A DNA stretch of 64,000 nt, from assembly GCA_014871385.1 (NCBI GenBank), contig CM026424.1, positions 1,116,001 to 1,180,000 on the forward strand, written 5' to 3'. Each line of letters opens with the position of its first letter. Position 1 is the stretch's first letter. Below, one piece after another: positions 26,576-40,100 of this stretch. The notes beneath the pieces were generated by a model that saw nothing but the letters and a program-made list of their open reading frames with translations, ran no database searches and was not told the origin of the DNA. A program made the translations under genes and the position numbers. Source of the stretch: Ceratodon purpureus. Its lineage: Eukaryota > Streptophyta > Bryopsida > Pseudoditrichales > Ditrichaceae.

Positions 26576-27314
26576 GAGGGAAGCACGGTAAAGTGGACCA
26601 CAAAGTGACACATGTGATCATTTGGAAGTGATTATGAAGTGTGCTGTTTTTCAAAGCTCAAATCTGATTTTGAGCATTTTGGTGTAGTTTTTGAGCATTT
26701 TAGTCACTTTTTAAGGTATCAAACGATATCTTACAGGCGTCTCCATAAAAAAAACATCTTCTATTGAAACTTAATTTGACGACTAGTTCTAAATCATGAA
26801 AATGAACTTTTCCAAAGTCTTAATTTCTTCATTTGGTGCCCTCTATTGTCTTTAGAGGATGTTTTTTCCAATTTAAAAAAACAATGTTCGGTGAAAAAAA
26901 ATTCACTAAAAGTATTGCGGAAGTGACCCTCCTAAAAAACATCCTTGCAATACTTTTAGAACCCTAAATCAATTAATGAGTATATGAATTGACTATTTTA
27001 GAATACCTCTTAAAGATATAGAGGGCCCTACTTCATCAAAAGTGATTTTTAGATAGTTTTTGATTCTTTTCTAGCCACTTCTTCAAATGACTGCATTCAC
27101 TTTGCTTGGATTTAAAGCCCTCATACAATAACTTAAAAGTGTCCACTTTGTATGAAACTTTTCCAAGTTGTAGAAAAACAAGTTGTGAATCTACATTAGC
27201 AAAAAAAATTGACTTCAATTACATCTTTCCATCACTTTTGTGCAATTTTTGCAAAAGGGCTAAAACTGACGAATAGTTAAGCACTTTTTTGGTCCACTTT
27301 ATTGTGCTTCCCCC
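26576..27314. mobile_element. TIR element of 739 bp, unclassified
   Basis: The ends form an inverted repeat of about 25 bases with three differences, beginning GAGGGAAGCACGGTAAAG on the left and GGGGGAAGCACAATAAAG on the opposite strand. CTACAG occurs directly outside both ends (26570-26575 and 27315-27320), a possible 6-bp target duplication. The interior is AT-rich without coding capacity, so it is a non-autonomous DNA transposon of unknown superfamily. Confidence 0.65.
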
Positions 27315-29580
27315 CTACAGTATATTTAAGCCTACCTTAATCAAACAAGTTCTCATTAAATCTTGTTAAGATCTCACAGTTGGATTGGAAGATTATATTA
27401 TCCTTTCGAACTAGATATACCACACTAAAAAATGAGATTTTGGAAGGTCTAGAACTTCAAAGTTAAATGAAGTTTGGGTTGAATTTTAAAATTAGAAGGG
27501 ACAAGGCCCAACTATGACCTATGCCAACACCTCTTCATTGCAATCTTTTATATCAAGAACATGCTTACAAGCAATTATTGTGATTTTTATAAGCGAAAGT
27601 AACTTATTGATATATAATTTGAGACAATAATTTATACATTCAAAAGTAGAAGGTGAGTGGTTTATTGATTAGGGTTGGATTTTATTTTTTATAGAACACG
27701 AATAAGAGAAGGCTATCCAAAAAAATAAAACAAGATAATAAACTTCTAAAACACAAGAAAATTGGAAATACTATATGTTATATATTTGTAAGTATTTTCT
27801 ATGTTTTCAAGTATTTGTAATTATATTTTTGTGTTTTGTTCTTGGTTATTTTGATGATTACACAACTCCAAATTGGTTTTTTTTAAAAGATGTGTGTTAT
27901 GATTATTAATTGTACTCATCAAAATTCAAAATCCAATTCTTTGCAGACTTTTTGTTATTTACATTTGAAACACACCGTCAACCAGAATGTGGTTAAGATT
28001 TAGCCTTCAAGTTCCAGTGAGCGTAATATTACTCACAGTAATGTTTTGCAGCAGAATCATCAAATTCATCTTTCATGCTTAGTACTATTCAAAAGATCCT
28101 GACGCATTAGGAGAAAAATGGGGTCCCAAAGGGTCCGTTTAAGACAGCCCATGGTAAGTGAACTGATGCCCAAAAACTCTTCCTCATAAAAGCCCATTGA
28201 TGCATGTTGCTATCCGCTGACAAGCTACAGGGTCAGAATGTATAGTGCTGGCAGTAATGGCATTGTTGGCAGGGCTGGCAACGTCGATTGGCTGGACCCC
28301 TCGCTGGACCGACAAAACTTTCATAGCTGTCAGTCAAATGACACCATTGGTGCCACCATCAAAAGTACACAGTTTGGGGTCAAAATCTTTTGCACTTGTA
28401 AATGCCAAAGGCCCCTTTGAGACTACAGATTTCTCCTAATGATATTAAGACATGGCTCACCTTTCTTATCAAACTCCACATCTTCCTAGTTCAATTTTCC
28501 CATTCTTGCTTTGAAAAAAAAAAAAAAAAATTAAAAAAATCTACTCCATCAAACTTAGGAGTAAGCAAACATACCCTCCCTGGACCCTGGTCTTAATTTC
28601 CCAACTTGAATTTTTGACTGAAGTGTCCAAAACCTCAAACATATTTATGTAAATTGACACAAAAGACACTAAATTCACCTTGTCTAACTTTATTGATATA
28701 AATATACCATAACATCATAGCTTGTTTGACCTGAAAATAATTCTTTGAAAATATAAATAAAATTGGAAGTTATATGGTCAAAAATATATTTAAAAATTAA
28801 AATTTGAAATCTTTTTTTGGTGAAATAATATTCAATTAATCATTTTTTACTTTAAAAATAACAAGAAATTCAATTTTGGAGAGCCAAACCATTTTCTCTC
28901 AAAAAAATAAAGGATTTGTTTTACATCTGTGAACCTACTGGTAGATATCCTCACCTACGTGATCATGCTTACTTCATGTGTAAACTTTTAGGGCATATTG
29001 CTACTGTAGTACCATAGCAGGTTTGCCCAAAAATAATTTCAATAATAAGAAGAAAAAAATATTAGAAAATTATGAAATCAAATTATAAGAATAGAATAAA
29101 TTAGTTTTTGCAACATTTTGTTATTTCTAAGCCATTTAAGAATATTTTTACTGATTTTTTGCTTAAGAAACAAAAATTGAGAAATTTAGGCATGATGTGT
29201 GCATCTACGGACCGGACGAACGGAGATGAAGTTCTGTCCTGAAAGTCTTCAAAAGAGTCCTAAGTTTTGAGGGACAAGAATTTGAGAACAATAATGCTCT
29301 TTGCGGTGGGTCTTGGGGACAGAGACAAACCCTGATAGCTCGTCTACACTTGTACTGGCGCCCTCAATTGTGGCGGCTCATAGTGTTTCTACATACACCT
29401 GCACAGTGTTTTCATTTACACACTGCAGGTGCCTGTTGGTAACTTCCCTGACATTCTACACAACAACTTACGTCACTGCCATAATCAAATAAATTAAATG
29501 GCCATTCGAGTTTGTTGATTTCTAAATACGTGTATATTCAAGTTTGTTAATTACTGTAGGTGGCCATTCAAGTATATTAA
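27315..29580. other. AT-rich spacer
   Basis: No gene recognised. Contains homopolymer runs (for example the A run at 28515-28530) and several degenerate AT-rich stretches. Confidence 0.35.
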
Positions 29581-29755
29581 TTTCAGAATATCAAATTTAT
29601 ATTCAAGTTTATTAATTTCAGAATATCAAATTTATATTCAAGTTTATTAATTTCAGAATATCAAATTTATATTCAAGTTTATTAATTTCAGAATATCAAA
29701 TTTATATTCAAGTTTATTAATTTCAGAATATCAAATTTATATTCAAGTTTATTAA
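29581..29755. repeat. Minisatellite, five identical 35-bp units
   Basis: Units start at 29581, 29616, 29651, 29686 and 29721, each beginning TTTCAGAATATCAAATTTAT and ending GTTTATTAA, with no differences between copies. Degenerate related sequence precedes it (ATTCAAGTTTGTTAATT from 29535). Confidence 0.95.
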
Positions 29756-30270
29756 TTAGGCTTCATTCAAGTTTGTTTTGAATATATTTAGTAACTTGTG
29801 TGGAACTATCTTGGTACTCACACCTCTTGAACAATTTCATATGAAATTACATATTTTGTAGTATTTGACCATCTCAATGAAATTGCCTTAATGGAGTTGT
29901 GATTATAATAATTATCTAATTAGAATTTTAAATGGCATTTAGAATTTTTATTTATGATATTGTTTCTTAAAATAGCCTACATGTTTAAAAATAAATATTC
30001 ATATAGATTCTAATTAAATTATCATTAAGAGATAAAGTAAAATTAAAGTAAAACAATTAAGTTAATTTCATAATATAGAGATCATAACTCAAAATATCTT
30101 TGTACAATATAATTTATACAATTTATTATAGTTATATATGTGTGAAAATATCATTTAAAGATTCATAAAAAACTATTAAGTATGGAAAAGATTAAAACAC
30201 AACATTCTATTATATATAAAAGTTTGATTTACATGTACTTAATAGCACTTAAAAAAAAGTAGATGAAGAT

Positions 30271-31477
30271 ATGGATGATAACTTCATTTTTATTACACTT
30301 ATGATATCTTTTTTAGCATTGGTAAGCACATTATATCCTAAGCAATGCTATACTCGTCCAAATAGAGAATTGTGGGTAGATGCATGTCAAAAGTCTCAAT
30401 GGAATGATATACACAAAGGAGGGTGGTTGAAAGAGCCTTTATATCAGTTGTATAAGGATTGGGTTGGTCAATTTAGGATGAAGTACTCACAATTCTCCAA
30501 GCTTGTTGAGATGATAACACCATATATTAGAAAATATATTTAAGAGAAGGAGTCAGGACACACGAATGAGAGAAGGAGTCACGACACACGAATGAGAGAA
30601 GGAGTTCTAGTTGACAAAAAGGTTGTTGTGGCATTTACAGGTTCTGTTATAAATACATGAGATCATTTGGATTTCTCTCCTGCAACCACCTCTAAATTTA
30701 CACATTGAATTTGTGAAGTTTGGGTAACTCATTTTTATGAAAAATACATTCAACTTCAGGAAGTGAGGAAGTACAAGAAATCATGAATGGTTTTGAATCA
30801 CTTACTGGAATACGTTATATGTGGGGAGCAATTGACGGAACCCATTTCCGTTTAACCAAAAAGTCAAGTATTAAAGAAGTTCCAGGTGATTATCACAATA
30901 GATTAAAATTTCATTCAATTCTTTTGTAGGCGATATGTGCCCACAAACAAAGATTTTAAAACGTTTGTGTAAAAGCTCCTGGTGGATGCCATGATGCCGC
31001 CCATTTAAAATCGTCTTTATTATAGAAAAGGTTAAGAGCAAACGACCTTCCTCATAAATTACATTTTAAAATTGGTGGTAAAAAGATCCAACCTTATCTA
31101 CCCGGCAATTTTGCATACTCTTTACGCATTAGTCTTATGAAGTGTTTTAGCTCATATGGGATGGGTAAGGAGTGGGAAAATCTATTTGATAACGAATGGA
31201 GAGATGGAAGAGTGAAGATTGAGAATGTTTTTGGTCTTTTGAAAAACAAATTTGGAATTTTGCAGAACTTAACGTGGGTCTCCAATATGATCCAACAGTA
31301 ATCACAACTTGTTACATATTTCACAATTTTTTAATTGCTAATGGAGAGAAAGGTAATGAACAAATATTGGATAAGCATCCAAATAGTCTTGATGAAGAAA
31401 AGCTAAATCCAGAGGAGTATGAAAAAGAAAAAAAATTAGAGAGTATCACAAAGATGTATAAAAATAGATTGTATTGA
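30271..31477 (+). pseudogene. Broken PIF/Harbinger (HARBI1-like) transposase
   Basis: A 90-residue opening frame (30271-30543) contains NRELWVDACQKSQW and FRMKYSQFSKLVEMITPYI, typical of the N-terminal part of Harbinger transposases. Downstream, in other frames, are AIDGTHFR (first catalytic Asp, codon near 30833), PGGCHDAAHLKSS (second Asp, near 30993) and KIENVFGLLKNKF (catalytic Glu, near 31221). Stop codons and frameshifts separate these blocks, for example between 30544 and 30770 and near 30925-30970, so no complete protein can be made. I did not find terminal inverted repeats that clearly belong to it. Confidence 0.85.
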
Positions 31478-33033
31478 GATTGAATTAAAAACAAATATAA
31501 AATTAAGAAAGAAAAATATGAAACAGAAAAGGAGATGGAAGAATTGAAAAATCTAGAAAACTCAAAAAAATTGAAGGATTTCAAAAAAAAGAAACTAAAT
31601 TTATGAATTATCAATTAATATGGTACTTAGTAAGTATTTGAATATTTAGTAAGTAATTACTACTACTACTACTACTACTACTTAGTGACTAAATAGTAGT
31701 TATTTTAGTACTCATACTTTTTCATATAATGTAAATTTATTTATTTATTTTTTATTTATGTTTTTACTTCTGTTTATGTTTATGTTTATTTTCATATTCA
31801 TGTTTAAGTTTATGTTTGTGAAACGTGGCTTTTATTGGCTGCCCTTGCCCATTTTTTTCATATGTGGTTATGAGTTTACAAGCCAAGCAATGCTCTTCAA
31901 AATCATTTCAAATTTCAGTCTTTACAAACTTCACTTTCTATTATTTATATATTTATAGATGAGTGCAGATGTATATTAAATGAAATATAAAGTGAATAAA
32001 AAATAAGTATACATTTGTAAAATATCTACCTAAAAAAAATCAATAGAAGGTTTTGAAATGGTATTAAATTATTGAAATCATACGCTTTTTGATGGCACTT
32101 GATGCGTTCAACAAGGTTCAAATTCTTTAGCTCGACCGTGAAATGAGACAGAAAAAGTGGTTGGCATTCATTGGGACACTCCAAACAGTTTGGAGCAAAT
32201 CAACTTGTACCTGTTGTATAGTGTTAAAACTTTAGCACAATGTACTAAATCAGAAAAGAAAATACGATGTGTTGGTTTGAATAATATTTACATGACTTGG
32301 GAATTAAAATCAGTAACACTGTTGTAACTGAACATGAAATACATAAAACCAACTTGGATGAAAGAAAGATGAAAATTCAAATGAAGAACTTATATGTCGT
32401 AACTTTGCAGGCGCAGGCGATGATAATCACTTGTACATCCTACAGGCTCGGAAAACTACTCCTAATAATCATGGTGTACTTCTTACTTAAAATTGCTCTG
32501 CATGCATCTGGAGAGCAGTTAGTGTAAATGACCCATGAGGCCCAAAGTATACATACTGTATGAGGTCTAGTGTACATTGAAGTGTATCAGAAAGTTCGTT
32601 GTGCAATTTTATCTGCCAAAGAGTCTTGATCCACTAAATTAGATTCTTCCTCTACTAGTTACTAATTGTTTTAAATAGAGATCTGCTACGATGTGTGAAA
32701 AGAATCCATCAGCTTTTGATAAACATACCCAATTACGGGTATATAAAGTGGAAATGGCCATATTCTCATTTGAAACCCTAATTTGTGAGGGCTCTCCACC
32801 TCTCTTAGACGTCTCTTCCAATGATAGGAGTAGTCAAGCTTCTTTAGACCTCCGAATACAGTATCACCAAGGTTACGGTCTGGGCTGTGCACGGTCTTTG
32901 GCCCCCGACTTCCAATTCAAGCTGACACTCTTGCAATGCATAAAATTTGGGATAATGGTGGGATTTGAGAGGAGAATATGTGGATATGCATGAGGCTACT
33001 ACAATAACTGTAAGATGTATCAATTTTGTGTAC
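31478..33033. other. AT-rich spacer with microsatellites
   Basis: A (TAC)n run lies at about 31660-31682 and a TTTATG-like run at 31740-31800. No gene recognised in the rest. Confidence 0.4.
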
Positions 33034-33037
33034 TTAA

Positions 33038-33966
33038 TCCCTAAAGGTTCTGGAAATCCGAAATGGCCCTCCGCTATTTCGGGCAGCCTACATGAAGCGT
33101 TAAAAGCAATATTTTTGCCTAAGAATTTTACTGAATGCTCCCTATACCGCAAGGTATATGTGGTAAAATTTTCAAAGCCAAATTTCACTTTTAGAACCTT
33201 CATCTAGAAATTTTAGGTTTAAGTCCAAAACGGGCAATTTAAAATTAGGTTTTTTTAGATTTTTTTTTTGGAAATGAGTTTATAACCAATTCACTATTCA
33301 AAATCCAAAGTGGCCTATGTCAAAAAGCTTATCAATTTTACAAGGGCAGCCTCCAAAAATTACAAAAACAAAGTTCAGAGTTTTTGGTAATTTTACAATT
33401 GTTTCTTTCAGAATTTTTCAAAATTTGAGATTTAGGAATTTTTCCAAACTTTTTTTCCAACAATTCAAAAATTCATAGACGTAACTTTTGATCGTTCACT
33501 TTTTAAAAAAACCAAAAACATTTGATGTTATTTAAATTTTACCATATTGTGGTTTTTGTACCTTCTTCTGGAAAATAATTTGCTTGAAGGTCAAAAAAGC
33601 GTAATGAGACTCTAAAATTTTGCATCGAGGTGCCCAACTTAGTCACCTACATGGAAAAAAATATGAACAAAATTTTTGGGGTAACTATAATCAAGTCTCC
33701 CTTGGCACCATTTAGAGTATGCTTTTCGCGCAAAGCCAAAAAAAAAAAAAAACAGTAAACTTTGAACGTTATAATCTCACAAATGGTAAAGATCCAACCG
33801 TTGAAATTTGACATGGTATTAGTGCATGTAGTTAGGTTTAAGATCTTACGGTTGGATGTACCAAAAAAGTAAAAAAAATAAGAATCATACTCCAACTTCT
33901 ACAAAGGTTGTTAAAAATCACAGTTTTTGGTTTTAAAGGTCCAAAAACGGCTTGAACCTTTAGGGG
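33038..33966. mobile_element. TTAA-flanked non-autonomous element (copy D)
   Basis: TTAA at 33034-33037 and 33967-33970. The ends TCCCTAAAGGTTC and (opposite strand) CCCCTAAAGGTTC match at 12 of 13 bases. The interior is related to copy C, in the same orientation, over most of its length. No open frame supports a protein. Confidence 0.75.
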
Positions 33967-34098
33967 TTAAACCAAGTAGAGGACATGAGGATTATTTGAC
34001 ATACAGATTGAACTATAACATGAGAGTCAGGTTACATGCTAATCTATGTAACATGTTAACGTATATATTCTTGTGAAACTATTTCTTTTTCACTTTAA

Positions 34099-34665
34099 CC
34101 ACTAACTGCCCAAGCAGGTTAAAATGGTATGATGTACAGATTCCATCTGCATTTTCTCATCCGTCATGCACTTTTTGTGGTGTGATTTTTTCATTGAATT
34201 TTCTATGAGAAGTTAGCTTCTTATATGCGTCATCTGATTGAAAAGGAAACAATTATTGAAGAAATTATGCTTCATTTTGTGTTGCAGTGTTTCACCCAGA
34301 ATTTTGAAAATTTTAGTCTAAAAGTGTTCTTCTAAAAATAAACTCATAAAATCAAGTGTCCAAAAATCTCCAAAAATCACTACACCTAAAGTACTACGTT
34401 ATAACCTATCACAACAAATTTCATCCACTTATTGTCAATACCCTATTTATAAATGAATTACAAAATAAATTTTTATTATATGTTTCAAAATTTATAAATA
34501 AAGATTAGTGATAGCAGTCATAGATCTAACCATATAGATAGAATCTAAAATTCAAAATGTATAACGTTTTTCCTACATCAAGTTCTAAATATTCATATTA
34601 ATTGCATTTTATAATGCATCTTTGCAAAACTACCTAAATTGGACATAGATGAGGTCGTTTAGGGG
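34099..34665. mobile_element. TTAA-flanked element (copy E)
   Basis: TTAA at 34095-34098 and 34666-34669. The ends are CCACTAACTGCCC and, on the other strand, CCCCTAAACGACC, more diverged than in copies C and D. It lies 133 bases from copy D. Confidence 0.55.
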
Positions 34666-34669
34666 TTAA

Positions 34670-35559
34670 TTGTTTTCATTTTGGGCGGTGGAGCATAACA
34701 GTTTATAATTGCAGTGTAAACGAACAGCTTCTCCCTCACTAGACAAAAGTTTCAGAGATGGACTGAAACGTTCTAAGTACGTCGGGTCGCCAGCAGCTAT
34801 CAGCTTACTAGCTGTCGTCAAGAGGACAATAAAGAAATCCATCGCACCAATAATTCAATCTTACAACCAATTCGCTCTCTCCTTGTCCATAATTCGAATT
34901 TGAAGGACATACACCAATTCAGTTTCAACGTTTCTGTGCAACAACCGTAGGTGCATTTCATGACCACAAAAGTTATATAATCATCCTCTGCGAATTCTTG
35001 CAAATAATTTGCAAAGAGGATGGAAAAACAACAACGCAAAATCAACAACCAATACATGTGAGTCCACATTACACCAAATCAATGATGCGTAGGACAAGAG
35101 CCTATAACACAAATACAAATGCTTATACAGGCACAAGAAGAAGAGTGAATAGCTAGCTTAACATACTCAAAGAGGCAGAACCTTTGTTCGACCATCATAC
35201 ACATGGAATTAGCATACTTCAAACCAACACCAACAACCACTCGTAGTTATAAATACTCATCGACTGCAAATGCTGTTGGATAACAACATCAACACCATAA
35301 CCCTACTCTACGCAAAGGAGCCTCAAAAGAGCTATCATTATAAAATAAGCCCATCCTGCAACTAAATTAGAGCGCAGCCGGCTTTCTAAGTATTTCGGGG
35401 TACAACACTGGGAATCGATCAAAACTGAATTACGCCTGGTGGTACAGATCATATACATATGGTACAGGAACAAACTGCTGCGAGTTTCAGCAAACTTGGA
35501 AAATTAACATTCTATGGACAGTGGCTGTATTGATATTCAGTATAATCCCATACGATTGA
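34670..35559. other. Spacer and probable 3' untranslated region of the ARM gene
   Basis: No coding region recognised. The 200-400 bases next to 35560 probably belong to the 3' end of the minus-strand ARM-repeat transcript. Confidence 0.4.
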
Positions 35560-37167
35560 TCAGTAGTGGATTGCTTTCGTACCCTCGGAGTCTGGATTGC
35601 AGGGATCCTGCACCCAGATTTTGTGGAGGACCTTCAGCAGCTGGGAAGCTTTCCTCTTCGCCCGCGCCGTGCAGTCACTCTGGATGAGCAGCAAGAGCTT
35701 GGTGGGCGCTCCATGCGCAACGGCCGCCTCGCGCATGGCTATGGAGTCACTACACATGGCGCTCAGTGTTCCAGCCGCATACTCCGTTCCTCGGTCTGAG
35801 ACTCTGAGAATGAGCTCCACTAACACCGGCACCGCCAATGCGTGGTCGATTATGGCTTCTTTACCTTCCTCGATGGTACCCAGAAGCTCCAGAGTTGCTA
35901 AAGCCTTCTCGGCTGTCGCAGACCTTGCTCGCGGCAGCATCTCGAGAAGTGATGCCACCGCTCCCACCTCCACAGCCCTTCTCTCACAAAAAAGGAAAGA
36001 GAACACAAAATCAGGCTCCTCAAATCACAAAAATAAGCGTCTATCAGGATCATGCCATTCATCCACAAGATGCATAGCACAGACCATTCCGATAATTGCT
36101 GGCCATGGACAAATTTGGAATTCTTACCATCGCATGTGATTTTCTTCTACCAGTAATAAATCACTGTAAGGAATGTCATATAGAAGAGGGATTCTCAATA
36201 GAAATAAAAAACACAATCAGAGATGTTCAGAGGCGTACCGACGTCGATTTTCGCGAAGCAAGCACAGAGCAAGCATTGTCCTGGTGGCGACTTTGACGAG
36301 CTTGAGATGCTTCTCATCGCGCAGTAAATTGTTCAAGGCGTCCATCACACCTGGGCTTGATCCCATAGTGCCCTTGAAGCTTTCCTCCAGGGAAAGCTTC
36401 TCCAAAATCAAGCAAGCGCTCTCGCGAGCTTCTTTCCGCCCCTTGGACACATACCACGTCACCACAGCCAAGAATTCCGGCGTCGCCATCAACCTCGTCG
36501 TGGCCTCGTCCTCAGACAGCACCGCCAACGCAGCGAGCGCCTCCTCCAAAACATGCGGCACACATCGCTCATCGACCGAGTAACGGGCGCCACTATCATC
36601 ACCCACGGTCAAGTCCCTCGACAGCAACAACGAAACAAGCGACGTCGCCACACCCGACGATCGAATAAGCTCTTTCGACGTCCGGCAATCCTTCCCCAGC
36701 TTACTGTTCAAGCTACTGATCGTCATCTTCGTCACATTGCCAGCCTTGATTTCAGCCAGCAGCTCCTCCAAATCAGACGACGAGCTAGTCGCCGAAACCT
36801 CCGACGCAATCGACGACCTAGCATCCGTCACAGAGCACTGGTCCATCCGGTCCGACGCCGACGACGACGCGTTGTCCCCAGCTTCACTAGCCGACGACGG
36901 CGACCCAGGCACGGGCCCAGACATCGGGATATCGATCTCCGAGCGCTCACATTGCCGAACGCCATCACCCCCCTGCCCCGCCTCAATCTGCTGCTGCAGC
37001 GCGCAGTCATTCGCCGCCCACACGAACGCCGCCTTCTGCCCAAAGTCCGGCATGCCCGGCGGCGTCCGCGGGCTCAACACCGAGCTCGCGCAATTCCCAA
37101 ACATCCCGCAGATGAAGAGCTGCCCCCTCGCCTGCTGCAGCCTCGCATTCTGCTTCTGGTTTCGCAT
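35560..37167 (-). CDS. Armadillo-repeat protein related to PUB25/26-type U-box proteins, without a U-box
   Basis: Two exons on the minus strand: 37167-36239 and 35977-35560. They join in phase (CG/G gives Arg) and encode 448 residues. The ATG at 37167 is the first Met in frame; the frame upstream lacks ATG. The N-terminal 130 residues include QLFICGMFGNCASSVLSPRTP, then an acidic, Ser-rich stretch (SSASEAGDNASSSASDRMDQ). From about residue 140 come ARM-type helices, including EEALAALAVLSEDE, REARESACLILEKLSLEESF, TRTMLALCLLRENRR, EVGAVASLLEML, EKALATLELLG and GTEYAAGTLSAMC. The order and wording resemble the C-terminal ARM half of plant U-box E3 ligases, but no U-box precedes them. A scaffold or partner role is an inference. 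The GC content is well above that of the surrounding spacers. Confidence 0.9.
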
Positions 37168-40100
37168 GATCCCGCCTCCCCCCAACCCGAACTCCTCCTC
37201 CCCCAAAACCCCAACCTTTCCCAGCTCCTTAAACCACCACCCCTTCCACCATAGCCACAACTACATCCAAAAAATAAAAAATCCCTACACAAATGCTCCA
37301 CTCAGCTGAACTTCAAACACTAGCTACTTGGGCACCTTCACAAACGCCAGAAAAATACTCCGGCACCTGCAGACTGTATGTTCTCATGAACACTGCAGCT
37401 CATCGAAGTGGTGAAGCTAGGTACACTTCCAGCTCCGGCAGTTGGGGAATGAGATGAGATGGCCTTGTGGGAGGGAAGAGGAAGATAGGTGATGCCGTTG
37501 AGTTAGTGATCCGGCGGAGGCTGGAATAAGATGATGAGGCGATTCAAAGGGCGTGCACTGTATGTGCAGCTGCTGGCTGCATGCGTGTGTACGATTGAAT
37601 GGGCCCGGGGGGCGGGGAGGGAGCTAGCGAGAGAGAAAGGGAGAGAGGAGGGAGGAGGCGTTGGGCGAGAGGAGAGGGGGAGATTTTTGGTCTCGGAGTT
37701 TCTGTTGACTGGCTGCAACTGTGGGAGACTGGCGATGTCTGTCTGTCTGTCTGGGCGTCTGGGCGTCTGCAGGCTCGAGCCCCACCTTGAAGCGTGGCGT
37801 CTGGCGCTTCTGTCAGTGGCCACTCCATTTATTTCATGCCACCACCACCAGCGCCTCCTCCTTCATTTCTCATAATTCGGGTTTTTAGTTTAAACATTTG
37901 ACCCACTTTTCAACAATCATCTGCGACCTTTCTGCCAGTTGGGTTTTGATTACTGTGCTGTGGTTTGGATGGAATATTGGGATTTTCGTTTTGTTTTTGT
38001 TTTTGTTTTTTGCTTACGTTTTGTAGCTGGTACAGATGAAAGTTACATTTGCCGGTGTGTGAAGGAGAACATGGTCTTTGGTCTTTGGTCTTCGGGGGAA
38101 GACTAGGACTGGACTCTGAGTGATGCTGTGATAGGTTTTGTTTCAGGGGTGGGGAGATGGCAGCAGCAGCAGGTGTGATTCATCATTCTTTTTTCTTACA
38201 ATATTGGGGGGTCTTGTGAGGATGGTCGGAGCCTGAAGTGATTTTGACATGGGATGATTGCTTGGTCAAACATTAGGTTTGTTGCGAGGGGCTGGTCGTA
38301 AAGTGGAGGTAGGCAGGAAGCTTGAGCGCGTTGGTTGATCATTATTGGTGTTCCTTTTGGGGTGTGATTTGGATTCCTGCTCAAGTTGTCGCTGTATGTC
38401 TCCATGGAGCTTGCAGGCTATGGTGGGGCCCTATAGCTGGTCAAACATCAAGTCAGAGAGTGTCAACCCAAAGTCATGGTGTATGGTTTGGATGGCTTGT
38501 CCATTCCTGAACTGATTTGGTGCACAACACTCAAGAAGTGCCATCTTTTTGGAAATGCCCTCACATCAAGACTATAGTAGTGACAATTGTACACTATGCT
38601 GTAATAATAATTCCTTTGCTCACTGTAATGTGTTCTCACTGTAATATGATCTAACTTAATCATACCATCAAACTGGCAGTTTCACTGAAATATCTATTAT
38701 CAACTGCCATGTTTGACCGGTTCTAGTTGAAAACATAGCTGCTCACATCTGTAAGCTTGCATTGAGTGGTACAGAAGGTGCCCAAGTGGAAGTGATAAAA
38801 CTGAAGTTAGAGTTACTAGAGTCAGAAACCATACTCCACCGTCACTGCAACCGCCAGAGGTAAATGAGATTGAGTCATATTTAGTCCACATGCTTAGTCA
38901 AGTCAAACCAGCACACTTCTGTTCAGTGGACTGTGGAGCATGCCATTTTGCCAAGCTCCAACAAATTCATTTATGGCATTGATGCTGTACCGCTAATCAA
39001 TCAACTTACAATAAGGTAGAAGCACCCATAACCACCAAAATAAGGGTTTTTGCTTATTTGTGGCAGTTCTATTTTTGGGGAGTAATTTTCTTGGATTGGA
39101 AGATAGTTTTTTTACACAACGCGTATTTTCCCATAATTTAAGTCCTCATAGATTATTAGATACAAATTTTCAAAGTGAAAAGTAGTTTTTTTCCTATAAC
39201 CCACCTATAGGTTTCGCTAGAAACCACTTCAGTCAGTACGTTAAACCACCACACAATTTATTCCAAATTCTACAAATTTATTCCAAACCCTGGCTTGCCA
39301 TTGCTTTGCTTGTTTCATGGGTGCTACAGTGGAATGGTGGTGATGGGTTCTAACAAATGGTGGTGCAAGGAAAGTCTACAGTTTGGCCAAGTGTTATGTG
39401 GTGGTAATGGGTACGTCAACCTTACTTTGGAGAAGCAATAATCAGGTCTAGGACTGCAGTAATTCAAACTTTGCAGTGGCTGTGAGGCCTGGGCCAACAT
39501 TTGAATATCTCAGATTCTCGGCTGACTACTGTAATAAATCAATCCCTGCAGCTGTAGAAACTTTTACTGCACAGTGCATGGTGCAGGATTGAGCCTGTAT
39601 TCACAAATCCCAACTCCAATTTGATTGCTCAGGTATCCGCTCTAACTGATAAATTGATAATATCTTGGGCTTTCTGTAGAGCTGTGGTCTGGTCATCAAA
39701 ATGAAGACTTGTGATAAATCACTAACTTTCAATGACCCAATTTTCCATTTTTTCTAGTTGATAAAAATTTGAGACTGAATGTTCTTTTCGCAATTCATCT
39801 AGCACACATGAAGAGGGTCCTTTCACAAACCTAAGTTTGCCACAGCAGAGAAAGGAAAACCATGATCCAAGTATTTGCAGTAAGCCAGACTAATTTTAAC
39901 ATACTCATATGTCCTCTAAGCAATGCACTTTCGGCTTCCTGTGGGAAGAGCATCTGAAGAGAGTCCAGTGGCAGTCAGTGAGTTCATTTCTATTCTGATT
40001 GAGTTTGTTCTTCAATTCCAGATTGCAGTGGTGAAGTTGCCGGAGCCGGCCTTTACAGAGTCCATGGGTGCTGCCGTAGGATGAGTACTGGATGCTGTCA

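Noticed and set aside
36553-37309. Long plus-strand open frames (up to 233 residues) over the ARM gene
   Set aside because: They are antisense shadows of GC-rich exon 1; their translations are Arg/Pro-rich and without family motifs.
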